A stretch of DNA of 57,125 nucleotides from Coriobacteriaceae bacterium AF45-21 (GTDB lineage: Bacteria > Actinomycetota > Coriobacteriia > Coriobacteriales > Coriobacteriaceae), in the NCBI GenBank assembly GCA_027682925.1, contig JAQCYU010000014.1, positions 1 through 57,125 on the forward strand, in the 5' to 3' direction. Below, piece after piece: positions 37,944-46,559 of the stretch; the stretch's first letter is position 1, and every line of letters begins with the position of its first letter. The notes beneath the pieces are model-generated. The model had not been told where the DNA came from, did not search any database, and saw only the letters and a program-made list of their open reading frames with translations. Both the position numbers and the translations under genes were made by a program.

Positions 37944-38659
37944 TATTCATCACCTTCTTTGGCGCTCGGATCAACGGGGGTCGCGGTAGCCACGTCGGTA
38001 TCAACCGCAGGGGAATCATCCTGAGCCCTGGATGCCACCGGCGCCGGACCAACCTGAATATTCCCGCGCGCCCAATCGCCGTCGAGCGCACGCGCCACCC
38101 AGTGATAGATGGGGATCGTAAAGAAGATCAGTGCGGCAAAGGGGGCACCACCAAACAGGAACATCAGTAAAAAGAACAGCAGCCAGCACACGGCCCAATA
38201 CGGAAACGACTGGAACGGACCTTTCACTGGAGTCGGATTGACCGCGCCAGCGCTCGTCGCTTGCGCCGTCGCGGCGTTAGCCGCCTGTGCGCTCCAACTT
38301 GCAGCTTGCGCCGCCTTGGCCGCAGCATCACTCGCCTGTGTTGCCGCCTCGGTAGCGCGCGCTGCCGCCTCGTGGGTACGGGCGCGCTCGGCCGCCTCGG
38401 CCTCGCGCTGGCGAGCACGGTCCTCGTTCTCAAACTCGATATCGTCCTCGATCTCGTCGCTCGGATTGAGTAGCTCGTCCAGACTCACACCATAGAGCTT
38501 GGCAAGCGAGATCAGGTTCTCGGTATCAGGCGAGCTCTCCGCGCGCTCCCATTTACTGACCGCCTGGCGCGACAGTCCCAGCTTTCGCGCCAATCCTTCT
38601 TGGCTAAAGCCCTTGCTGCGGCGAAGGTCGGCGAGCCGCTGAGCAGTTTCTACATTCAT
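37943..38659 (-). CDS. XRE-family regulator with a membrane C-terminus
   Basis: The 238-residue protein begins at the ATG at 38659 after GGAGGAACC. Residues 1-65 are a helix-turn-helix of the XRE type (LGLSRQAVSKWERAESSPDT). An Ala-rich, strongly charged coiled segment follows (residues ~85-140), then two hydrophobic stretches (FPYWAVCWLLFFLLMFLFGG and FAALIFFTIPIYHWVARAL). It is thus probably a DNA-binding protein tethered to the membrane, with its DUF4097 partner outside. It may regulate its own operon in response to the cell surface. Confidence 0.85.
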   Translation of the reverse strand: MNVETAQRLADLRRSKGFSQEGLARKLGLSRQAVSKWERAESSPDTENLISLAKLYGVSLDELLNPSDEIEDDIEFENEDRARQREAEAAERARTHEAAARATEAATQASDAAAKAAQAASWSAQAANAATAQATSAGAVNPTPVKGPFQSFPYWAVCWLLFFLLMFLFGGAPFAALIFFTIPIYHWVARALDGDWARGNIQVGPAPVASRAQDDSPAVDTDVATATPVDPSAKEGDE

Positions 38660-38926
38660 GGTTCCTCCTATGCGATGCCAGCCGTGCCGCCGGACCGTTT
38701 TTGTTCTTAAGGCGCCTTGCACAGTTAAAAATCTATCCGCCACCGCCAAAAGCATGCCACCTATTCTAGTGAGATTTTTGACAACCGGAGGTTGCGGGCG
38801 CATATGAGCTGCGGAAATGTGTCCAAACAAAGCAATGACCCGCAGCTCGGTTGTCCCCGTTGCGGCGTTAACGGTAGTATGGTCGTACTGTTTATTCCGC
38901 ACCGCCAACGGAGGGAGTTCCGCGCC

Positions 38927-39799
38927 GTGAACCGCGATTTCGCATCATCGCTCATCCAGCTCAACAATACGTTCTATCGCGAGCACTCCGCTTCCTTTTC
39001 CGATACGCGCCAGGCCCCGTGGCCCGGCTGGGTGCGCACCATGGACATCGCGCTTGATCAGCTCGATGTGGCCACGATCGAGCATCCCGTCCGCGTCTTC
39101 GACCTTGCCTGCGGCAATATGCGATTCGAGAACTTTGCCGCCGGCGGGGCACTTGCCGCCAAGGGCGTCGACGGCGCAAACCCCTCGGCAGATGCCAGCT
39201 GCCCGTTTGAGTTCTATGGTGTCGACTCGTGCCAAGATCTGGCAATAGACGCCCACGGCCACGCCCTGCGCATTCCCAACCTGCACTTCCAGGAACTCGA
39301 CGTGCTCGACGCCCTCATGAAGCTCAACCCCGCCGAGACACCCGACGTGCTTTTCGACGCCCCGCTCGCCGACATCTCGGTCTGCTTTGGCTTTATGCAC
39401 CACGTGCCGTCATGCGAGTACCGCGTACGCGTGCTCGACGCCCTGGTGCGCCAGACGCACCCGGGCGGCATCATCGCCATCAGCTTTTGGGAGTTTATGA
39501 ATGACGAGCGCATGGCGCGCAAGGCCGTTCGAGCCGAAGCCCGCGCCGAGCTCACCCCGCCGTTTGAGGGTTACGATTCCGCGCAGTTTGAAGCCGGCGA
39601 CCACCTCATTGGCTGGCAAAACGACCGCCACGCCTACCGCTATTGCCATCACTTTGACGATCAGCAGATCACCGACTTGGTGCGCGGCGTCCGTACGTTC
39701 TACAAGAGCGGCGAGGTTCCCGTACGCGAGCTCGAGCGTTTCCACGCCGACGGTCGCAGCGGCGAGCTCAACCGCTATGTGATTCTCAAGCGTCTGTAG
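38927..39799 (+). CDS. Class I SAM-dependent methyltransferase, Trm9-like
   Basis: The 290-residue protein starts at a GTG at 38927 with GGAGGGAG upstream; the longer open frame to 38792 has no site. The N-terminus has FYREHSASFSDTRQAPWPGW, close to the S-x-T-R-x-x-P-W motif of Trm9/ALKBH8 tRNA wobble methyltransferases, followed by the SAM loop VFDLACGNMRF and CFGFMHHVPS. In eukaryotes Trm9 methylates the carboxymethyl uridine made by Elp3. With Elp3 at 35-37 kb the same pathway is plausible here. Nothing in the sequence proves the substrate. Confidence 0.75.
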   Translation: MNRDFASSLIQLNNTFYREHSASFSDTRQAPWPGWVRTMDIALDQLDVATIEHPVRVFDLACGNMRFENFAAGGALAAKGVDGANPSADASCPFEFYGVDSCQDLAIDAHGHALRIPNLHFQELDVLDALMKLNPAETPDVLFDAPLADISVCFGFMHHVPSCEYRVRVLDALVRQTHPGGIIAISFWEFMNDERMARKAVRAEARAELTPPFEGYDSAQFEAGDHLIGWQNDRHAYRYCHHFDDQQITDLVRGVRTFYKSGEVPVRELERFHADGRSGELNRYVILKRL

Positions 39800-39911
39800 G
39801 CACCGACGACTCGCCGCCGAGCCGCACCGCAGCGTTCGGGCAAATCGCCCCCTTCTAACCCATCGCCGGAACGCGCAGCCATGCGTTCCATACTTATGAC
39901 CAAGGAGCCTC

Positions 39912-40751
39912 ATGGGAGCCGTCCACGCTCGCACCCCTAAGAACTTTGTGCTCGAGGAGCGCTTGGAGCGCTATGCCGATGCGATTGAGACGAACCCCGA
40001 GGCCTATGCCGGAGATTGGCGCAAGGCCTGTGCGCCCGCAGGCAGCAAGCCTTTCGAACACCTTCACCTGGACCTTGGCTGTGGCAAGGGAACGTACCTT
40101 GTAGAGCGCGCGGCCCACGAGCCCGACACGCTCTTTATCGGTATGGACCAGGAGCCCATCTGCATCGCCTATGCCGCACAGAAAATCTGCGAGCAGGGGC
40201 TGTCCAACGCACTCGTCCTGCCCCGAGGTGCCGCATCGCTGTCGCAGCTATTTGCCGCAGGCGAGCTCGATGCCATCACCATCAACTTTCCCACGCCGCA
40301 GCCCAAGGCCAAGTACGCCAAAAAGCGACTCGTCCATGTCGACCACCTAATGCTGTACCGTCCGCTCTTTTCAGCCGGTGCCACCGTCACACTGCGAACC
40401 GACAGTAAGCCATTGCGCGACTACGCCTTGGGGCAGTTTGCTGCGGCAGGCTACGACACGCTTTGGGTAAGCGACGACGTCCGCCGCGACCATCCCGAGC
40501 ACCCCGAGACCGAATACGAGCGCCGCACGCGCGAGATGGGTGCCGTCGTCTATGGCATTTGCGCCACACCCGGCGCACATCCCAGTGACGATGTGCTCAC
40601 GGCGGGTCACATGCAGGAGCAAAGTCTTGCCCGCTACCTGCCCGATAACCTCGATGAGCTCACCTATGTGCCTCTGGGCATGGAAGAAGCCGTCGAGAAC
40701 TTTAGAAACCGCGCCCGCAAGGGCAAGAAGCGCTTACCGCAGGAGTCCTAG
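39912..40751 (+). CDS. trmB: tRNA (guanine-N7-)-methyltransferase TrmB
   Basis: The 279-residue enzyme methylates G46 in tRNA with SAM. It has the SAM loop LDLGCGKGTYLVERA, and INFPTPQPKAKYAKKRLVH, which matches the TrmB motif FPDPWPKKRHHKRRL with Asp and Trp replaced. The AGGAGCCTC upstream of the ATG is a normal site. It is 112 bases downstream of the Trm9-like gene on the same strand and may be cotranscribed. The length is a little greater than the family average owing to the C-terminal tail. Confidence 0.88.
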   Translation: MGAVHARTPKNFVLEERLERYADAIETNPEAYAGDWRKACAPAGSKPFEHLHLDLGCGKGTYLVERAAHEPDTLFIGMDQEPICIAYAAQKICEQGLSNALVLPRGAASLSQLFAAGELDAITINFPTPQPKAKYAKKRLVHVDHLMLYRPLFSAGATVTLRTDSKPLRDYALGQFAAAGYDTLWVSDDVRRDHPEHPETEYERRTREMGAVVYGICATPGAHPSDDVLTAGHMQEQSLARYLPDNLDELTYVPLGMEEAVENFRNRARKGKKRLPQES

Positions 40752-40816
40752 GGGCTTCTGATGGTCGCGGCATCGGCAAACAAGCGCAAATAAGCGCCAG
40801 CGAACGGTCCTCAAAC

Positions 40817-40939
40817 CTAAGTGAGTAGACTATTTAGCAATAGCCAAGCACAACCCGCATAGCGAAAACTAAAACCGCAGGTAGAGCCCTTGCGCAAAAG
40901 CCATGTGCTCGCGATATCGCAAAAAGTCTACTCACTTAG
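40817..40939. repeat. Long inverted-repeat element (123 bp)
   Basis: CTAAGTGAGTAGACT (40817-40831) is matched perfectly by AGTCTACTCACTTAG (40925-40939). The similarity continues inward, with mismatches, to about 36 bases per arm (AAGCACA against TGTGCTC). It looks like a miniature inverted-repeat element or a transcribed hairpin. The 311-base gap 40752-41062 holds nothing else that I recognise apart from the promoter of the next gene. Confidence 0.7.
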
Positions 40940-41062
40940 CTGGCTACTGCACCAAACGGCTGGGCAGAACGCCCATTTCCTGCATTTTCTCGCGCGCTGG
41001 CACCCCGCGCCGCCGCTACGCCATAATAGTTGGCGGACAATCGCGAGAGAAAGCAACCACAC

Positions 41063-43741
41063 ATGGCACAGACCACGACAGATACCGCCGCCAGCACCGT
41101 CTCGGGCGCCGGCGCCGCCAGCTCATTCTCGGGCGGCACGGGAACCGAGGCCGAGTTCGGCTCGCTCGGCGCGCTCTCCCCCACCTGGTGGGAGCCCGAA
41201 GACGGCAGTGAGCCCGAACCGTGGCTCACGGCCGATCAGCCTCGAACGCTTCTTTGAATGGACGAGCGACCGCGGCATCGAGCTGTGGGATCACCAAGAA
41301 GAGGCCCTCATGGACCTGGCTGCCGGCGATCACGTCATTTTGGGCACACCGACCGGATCGGGCAAATCGCTCGTCGCGCTGGGCATGCTCTTTATGGGCA
41401 TGGCGCAGGGCAAGCGCTGCTATTACACGGCCCCCATCAAAGCCTTGGTCAGCGAAAAGTTCTTCGACCTGGTACAGGTGCTCGGCCGCGATAACGTCGG
41501 TATGATCACCGGCGACACGCATATCAATACTAAAGCGCCCGTCATCTGCTGCACGGCAGAGATCCTTGCTAACGACGCACTGCGCGAGGGCGAAGATGCC
41601 GATGTGGGCTGCGTCGCCATGGACGAGTTCCACTACTTTGCCGACCCCGATCGCGGTTGGGCATGGCAGGTACCGCTGCTCACCCTGCCTCACACACAAT
41701 TCATGCTCATGAGCGCCACGCTCGGCGATGTCACCGCGATCGCCGCCTCACTCGAGGAGCACACCGGCGCCGCGTGCGATCTGGTCGTCGATGCCCCACG
41801 CCCCGTGCCGCTGAGCTACGACTACGTGACGACCTCCCTCGAGGGCACGGTCGAGCTCGCAATGCGCCGCGGCGAGGCCCCGCTCTACATCGTGCACTTT
41901 AGCCAGGACGCCGCACTTGCGACGGCGCAATCCCTCGCCAACTTTGGTATTGCCAGCAAGGAGCAGCGTGGGGCCATCAAGGAGGCGGCCAAGGGCACGA
42001 GCTTCTCGACGGCCTTTGGCAAGATTCTTAAGCGCTTGCTCGGATGCGGCGTCGGCGTGCACCATGCTGGCATGTTGCCGCGCTATCGTCTGCTGGTCGA
42101 GCGCTTGGCACAACAGGGCCTGTTGCCCGTCATCTGCGGCACCGATACGCTCGGCGTCGGTATCAACGTGCCCATCCATACCGTGGTGCTCACCGCGCTC
42201 ACCAAGTTCGACGGCTACAAGATGCGTCGTCTGCGCGCCCGCGAGTTTCATCAGATTGCCGGTCGCGCCGGCCGCTCGGGCTTCGATACCGAGGGCATGG
42301 TGATTGCCGAGGCACCCGAGCACGAGATCGAGAACGCCAAGCTCATGGCCAAGGCGGGCGACGACCCCAAGAGCTCCGCAAGATTAAAAAGAAGAAGGCC
42401 CCCGAGGGCTTTGTCACCTGGAACAAGCAGACCTTTGAGCGCCTGATCGAGACGCAGCCCGAAACGCTCAAGCCGCGCCTTCGCATCACACACTCCATGG
42501 TGATTAGCGTGGTCGAGCAGGGCGGCGACGCCCGCGCCCGCGTACACGACCTCATCGAGACGAGCCTGCAGACTCCCGAAGAAAAGGCTAAGCTCGAGGT
42601 TCGCGCCGACGAAATCTTCGCCACGCTCATCGACTCCGGCGTCGTCGTGCGCACCGAGGTACCGCCCGCACCCGACGCTCCGGCTGATGCCGCGCCGGAC
42701 ATCGACTACGCGCTGACGGTCGACCTGCCCGAGGACTTTGCGCTCGACCAGCCGCTCTCACCGTTTTTGCTTGCCGCGCTGGAGCTGCTCGATCCCGAGA
42801 GCGAGACCTATACCATGGATCTGATCTCGATGGTCGAGGCCACGCTCGAGGACCCCAAACAGGTGCTGCGCGCACAGGAGCGTGCCGCGCGCGATCGCGC
42901 TATGGCCGAGATGAAGGCCGACGGCATCGAGTATGAGGAGCGCCTGGAGCGTATTCAGGACGTCACGTACGAAAAGCCGCTTGAGGACCTGCTCGACGCC
43001 GCCTTTGACAAGTACTGCCAGGAAGTACCCTGGGCAAACGACTACCAACTCTCTCCCAAGAGCGTTCTGCGCGATATGCTGGAGAGCGCGAGCGATTTTA
43101 AGGGCTACATTCAAAAGCTCGGCATCGCCCGCTCCGAGGGCATTTTGCTGCGCTACCTGGCAGAGGCTTACCGTTCGCTCGACCGCACCGTACCCATCGA
43201 GAAGCGCGACGAGCGCCTGCGCGACATTATCTCGTGGCTGGGCTTTGTGGTGCGCTCGGTCGACTCGAGCTTGGTAGACGAGTGGGAGAACGCTGGCAAC
43301 CCGGCAGCCCTCGACGCCACGCCGCCGCAGGGCATCGACGAGGTCGTGGCGGACCGTCGCGGCTGCACGCTGTTGGTGCGCAACGCGCTCTTCCGCCGCG
43401 TGACTCTTGCCGCCCGCGAGCATGTGCGCGACCTGGGCGAACTCGACGACGACTGGGGCATGAGCGAGATCCGCTGGCAAAAAGCACTCGACGCTTACCA
43501 CGAGCAGCACGAGGAGATTCTCACCGACGGCGACGCGCGCTCCTCTGCTATGTTCTCGATCGACGAGTCCGACGAGAAGGCGCTCCACGTGTGGCACGTG
43601 CACCAGATTTTTGCCGACGAGGACGGCGACCACGACTTTGGCATCATGGGCGATGTCGATCTGGACGCCACGCAAGACGGTGGCGAGGTCATCTTCAAGA
43701 ACTACCGCGTCGGTTTTATCGAGGATTTGCTCGAGGATTAG
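41063..43741 (+). CDS. Ski2-like DEAD/DEAH-box helicase with DUF3516 domain (frameshifted)
   Basis: The start is the ATG at 41063 (MAQTTTDTAASTVSGAGAAS). After an acidic leader, RFFEWTSDRGIELWDHQEEAL opens the helicase: motif I GTPTGSGKS, motif II DEFH, SATLGD, CGTDTLGVGINVP and HQIAGRAGRSG. The second half matches DUF3516, found in actinobacterial Ski2-like RNA helicases. The frame breaks near 41240 (two bases missing or one extra) and near 42371, where AAGGAGCTC is expected and one G is lost. Repair gives about 893 residues. It is probably involved in RNA processing or decay. A terminator follows at 43765. Confidence 0.87.
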
Positions 43742-43764
43742 CCAAGCATATTGGGACGAAACGA

Positions 43765-43804
43765 AGCGGGGCTGTTGGCAACATCGCCAGCAGCCCCGCT
43801 TTTT
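43765..43804. terminator. Bidirectional terminator between convergent genes
   Basis: AGCGGGGCTG and CAGCCCCGCT form a ten-pair stem followed by TTTTT; in the other direction the tract is weaker. It separates the helicase from the convergent DUF2130 gene. Confidence 0.82.
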
Positions 43805-43820
43805 CACTATCCGCTATGCC

Positions 43821-45578
43821 TTACTCGGCATCCTCGACCTCATACGAATCCGCCTCGGCTGGCTCCTCGTTTGTCTCTGGCGCAGCCTCGCGCGCCTCGT
43901 CAAACGCTGCCTTCATGGTCTTGTTGCCCCATGTGAGCTTGCGAATGGTAAGCTCATCGGCCTTGTTGTGGGCCAAGCGTAGGTTCTCGGTGCTGCGGCG
44001 CAAGTCGTCCTTGGTCTTCTCGAGCTGCTTAATGGCGGCATCGATCTCCTTGATTGCCGACTCGAATTGCTTGCTCGCCAGGTTGTAGTTGCGCGAGAAG
44101 CCATCCTTGAACTTCTCCATCTTGGCTTCGAAGTTCGTGACATCGATATTCTGCTGTTTGTACTCCGCCAGTTCCTGCTTATAGCGAAGCGAACCCATAG
44201 CGGCGTTGCGAAGGAGCGTAATCATGGGGATGAAGAACTGCGGGCGGATCACGTACATCTTCTCATAGCGGTAACTCACGTCGACGATACCCGCGTTATA
44301 GAGGTCACTCTCGGGCTCCAGCAGGGTGCAGAGCACCGCATACTCGCAGCCTTTCTGGCGGCGATCGTGATCGAGTTTCTTAAAGAAATCCTCGTTCTTG
44401 TGTTTGGTCGCGGTCTCGTCGTTCTCGTTTTTCATCTCGAACATGATCGAAATGATCTCGTTGCCGCTCGCGTCGCACTCGCGGAAGATAAAGTCGCCCT
44501 TGGTGCCCTCGGACGCATCGTTATCTTTCTCGAAGTACGCGTTGGGAAACGCCGTCATGCGCAGACGATTAAACTCGGTCTCGCAGTGCTGCTCGAGCGA
44601 CTCGCCCACCATCTTGGTGGACAGGCGGACCTTCATGTCCTTAAGGCGCTCAATCTCTTCATCCTTGTAGCGAATCAGTTCCTCGTTCGCGCGCTTGGTC
44701 TGCGCAAGTTCGAGCTCGTGTGCCGCCTTGGCCTGCTCCTCGCGTGAATCGCGCACCGCCAGCTCACTCGTGAGCTTGGCGCGGGCCTCGTCACGCTCAC
44801 GCTCCGCCGCGGCGACCGCCTCCGATAGGTTCATCTTGGCCGTCAGTTCCTGTTCGCGCAGCTGAGCACGCAGACCCTCGGCCTCCTGCTCGGACTGAGC
44901 CTTTGCGACGGAAAACTTCTCCTGAACCTTCGCGCGATAGTCAGCAAGCGTACGTTCGGCCTCGCTGCGAGCGGCCTCGAGCTCACGCTGCGATTCGGCC
45001 GCAGCAGCAGCAAGCGCCATCTCCTGGGCCTTGTCCGCCGCGGCGAGCCTGGCTTGCAGCTCGGCAATCTGGGCATCACGTGCGGACAGGTCGTTTTGAG
45101 CAGCATTGCGTGCCGCTGCCTCGGCAAGCTTGGCTTCATCATCTTTGCGCCCCAACTGCGCACGCAGGTTGTCGATCTCGCGCTGCAGTTCGGCATTCTC
45201 CTTTTGAGCATCGGCGCGGGCCTCAACCGCCGCGCGCTGGCTTGCACTCTCGCGCTCTGCAGTAGCGCCTTCGAGCTTGGCGCGCAGCTCGGCAAGCTCG
45301 GCATCGCGCTTGGCGACTTCTTGCGCCAGCTGTTGAGCCGCAGCGTTCTTCTGCTCTACGAGCTCAGCGTCGCGCTGAGACTCTGCCTTTTGCAAGGCAG
45401 CCGTCGAACGCGAACGCTCAAGCTCCAGCGCCTGCTCGCCCTCGCGCTGGACCGCCTTCACACGCTCATCAAGATCGCGCGAGAACTCGGCATCGCGCAC
45501 CTGTTTGACGATATCTGCATAGCCGGACGCATCGCCCTTAAACACTTCGCCGCAATGCGGGCACTTGATCTCGTTCAT
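43821..45578 (-). CDS. DUF2130 domain protein with long coiled coil
   Basis: The 585-residue protein begins MNEIKCPHCGEVFKGDASGY, a zinc-ribbon-like CPHC. Residues ~30-340 are a long, charged coiled coil rich in Ala, Glu and Arg. The C-terminal DUF2130 domain (about 340-540) contains KGDFIFRECD, then IISIMFEMKNENDETATKHK, with the D...ExK spacing of restriction-endonuclease-like folds; a nuclease role is proposed for the family but not proven. It is monocistronic. GAGCTGCC upstream of the ATG is a moderate site. Confidence 0.83.
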   Translation of the reverse strand: MNEIKCPHCGEVFKGDASGYADIVKQVRDAEFSRDLDERVKAVQREGEQALELERSRSTAALQKAESQRDAELVEQKNAAAQQLAQEVAKRDAELAELRAKLEGATAERESASQRAAVEARADAQKENAELQREIDNLRAQLGRKDDEAKLAEAAARNAAQNDLSARDAQIAELQARLAAADKAQEMALAAAAAESQRELEAARSEAERTLADYRAKVQEKFSVAKAQSEQEAEGLRAQLREQELTAKMNLSEAVAAAERERDEARAKLTSELAVRDSREEQAKAAHELELAQTKRANEELIRYKDEEIERLKDMKVRLSTKMVGESLEQHCETEFNRLRMTAFPNAYFEKDNDASEGTKGDFIFRECDASGNEIISIMFEMKNENDETATKHKNEDFFKKLDHDRRQKGCEYAVLCTLLEPESDLYNAGIVDVSYRYEKMYVIRPQFFIPMITLLRNAAMGSLRYKQELAEYKQQNIDVTNFEAKMEKFKDGFSRNYNLASKQFESAIKEIDAAIKQLEKTKDDLRRSTENLRLAHNKADELTIRKLTWGNKTMKAAFDEAREAAPETNEEPAEADSYEVEDAE

Positions 45579-45636
45579 GGCAGCTCCTCGATGGACGCAA
45601 ATTTCAACCGCCTACACTCTACCGCGCCGCACGGAC

Positions 45637-45671
45637 AAAAAAGACGCCGCCGCCATAATGGCAACGGCGCC
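45637..45671 (-). terminator. Terminator of the PTS-ydjC operon
   Basis: Read on the minus strand, GGCGCCGTTGCC pairs with GGCGGCGGCGTC over twelve positions including G-U pairs, with an ATTAT loop, followed by TTTTTT. Confidence 0.8.
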
Positions 45672-45676
45672 AGAAC

Positions 45677-45707
45677 CACCACAAAGGCGACTGTCCCCTT
45701 TGTGGTG
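45677..45707. repeat. REP-like inverted repeat
   Basis: CACCACAAAGG (45677-45687) and CCTTTGTGGTG (45697-45707) are perfect inverted repeats around CGACTGTCC. It resembles the element at 31576-31612 in the CTGTCCC and TTTG(T)GGT parts. Confidence 0.7.
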
Positions 45708-45717
45708 ACTTGGGTCC

Positions 45718-46482
45718 TTACAGGTCGCGGTAGTCGATCAGGCGAAGATCAGGTTGAGACTCAAGCCAAGTGCGAAGCTCGGGGTCGATCAGCGCATCGA
45801 CTTCCTTGGTGCGGTCGGTCGTGAGCGAGCTGTTCTCCAGGATAAAACGATCGAGATAGCCCGGATGGCACACAAAGACGACCGTCTCGCCGTCCACCAT
45901 CTCGCGAACCGTCTGCATGATTGCCTCTTTGGGCTCGTAGCCCGGCTCCATCGAGCGCATCACCATGCGCAGATCAGTATCTCCGCAATGCACCACAGCC
46001 GCGGGGTCGAAGCTCGCCTTTTGCTCCTTAAGGCCCAGCTCCTGAGCAACCGCCGAGATCGCTCGGTTAAGGTTTTTGCTCATGACGGCATGGGCCTCAA
46101 AGTAATCGGGCTCGCGGCCCACGATCTCGACAAAGCGGTCATGCTGCGCGCGGATCTCGATGCAGGCCTCGTCGAAGTCTATCAACTCCTCGCCGCGCTT
46201 AAAATGATCGCGGAAGGTACGGCTGCTATGGAACTCGCCGTTCTCGTTGAGCATGCTCGGAATGAGCGCCGGGTCGGCACACGGCTTGCCCAGGCACACG
46301 TTGGTGTGCTGACCCACCGCAATGCCGACATCCGCCACGAGCGACCAGCCACGCTCGGCCTCGGGCATATTGGGCATAAGTCCCGCCGAGCGCACCAGGC
46401 CCTCATTGATACTGCGGGCAATCCCCAGGTTAACGGCATACGAATAACCGATATCGTCGGCACGAATGAGCAATTGCTTCAT
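45718..46482 (-). CDS. chbG: ChbG/YdjC family carbohydrate deacetylase
   Basis: The 254-residue protein starts at the ATG at 46482, after GGGGGTCAAT; the ATG at 46494 overlaps that site. LLIRADDIGYSYAVNLGIAR carries the metal-binding Asp pair; GQHTNVCLGKPC and FEAHAVMS supply the ligand histidines. The YdjC fold removes acetyl groups from chitobiose-type or cellobiose-type sugars. It lies downstream of a PTS beta-glucoside-type permease and probably acts on the phosphorylated disaccharide that enters through it. The gap holds a hairpin at 46504-46532. Confidence 0.85.
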   Translation of the reverse strand: MKQLLIRADDIGYSYAVNLGIARSINEGLVRSAGLMPNMPEAERGWSLVADVGIAVGQHTNVCLGKPCADPALIPSMLNENGEFHSSRTFRDHFKRGEELIDFDEACIEIRAQHDRFVEIVGREPDYFEAHAVMSKNLNRAISAVAQELGLKEQKASFDPAAVVHCGDTDLRMVMRSMEPGYEPKEAIMQTVREMVDGETVVFVCHPGYLDRFILENSSLTTDRTKEVDALIDPELRTWLESQPDLRLIDYRDL

Positions 46483-46503
46483 ATTGACCCCCATCTACGG
46501 AAA

Positions 46504-46532
46504 GGGACACTTGAAGCGCAGCCAAGTGCCCC
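46504..46532. repeat. Hairpin between the PTS gene and ydjC
   Basis: GGGACACTTG and CAAGTGCCCC pair over ten positions with one mismatch around a nine-base loop. It lies between two genes of one operon, so it may stabilise the upstream mRNA rather than terminate. Confidence 0.55.
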
Positions 46533-46559
46533 AGATAATTGTCCTACCGAACGGATGCT

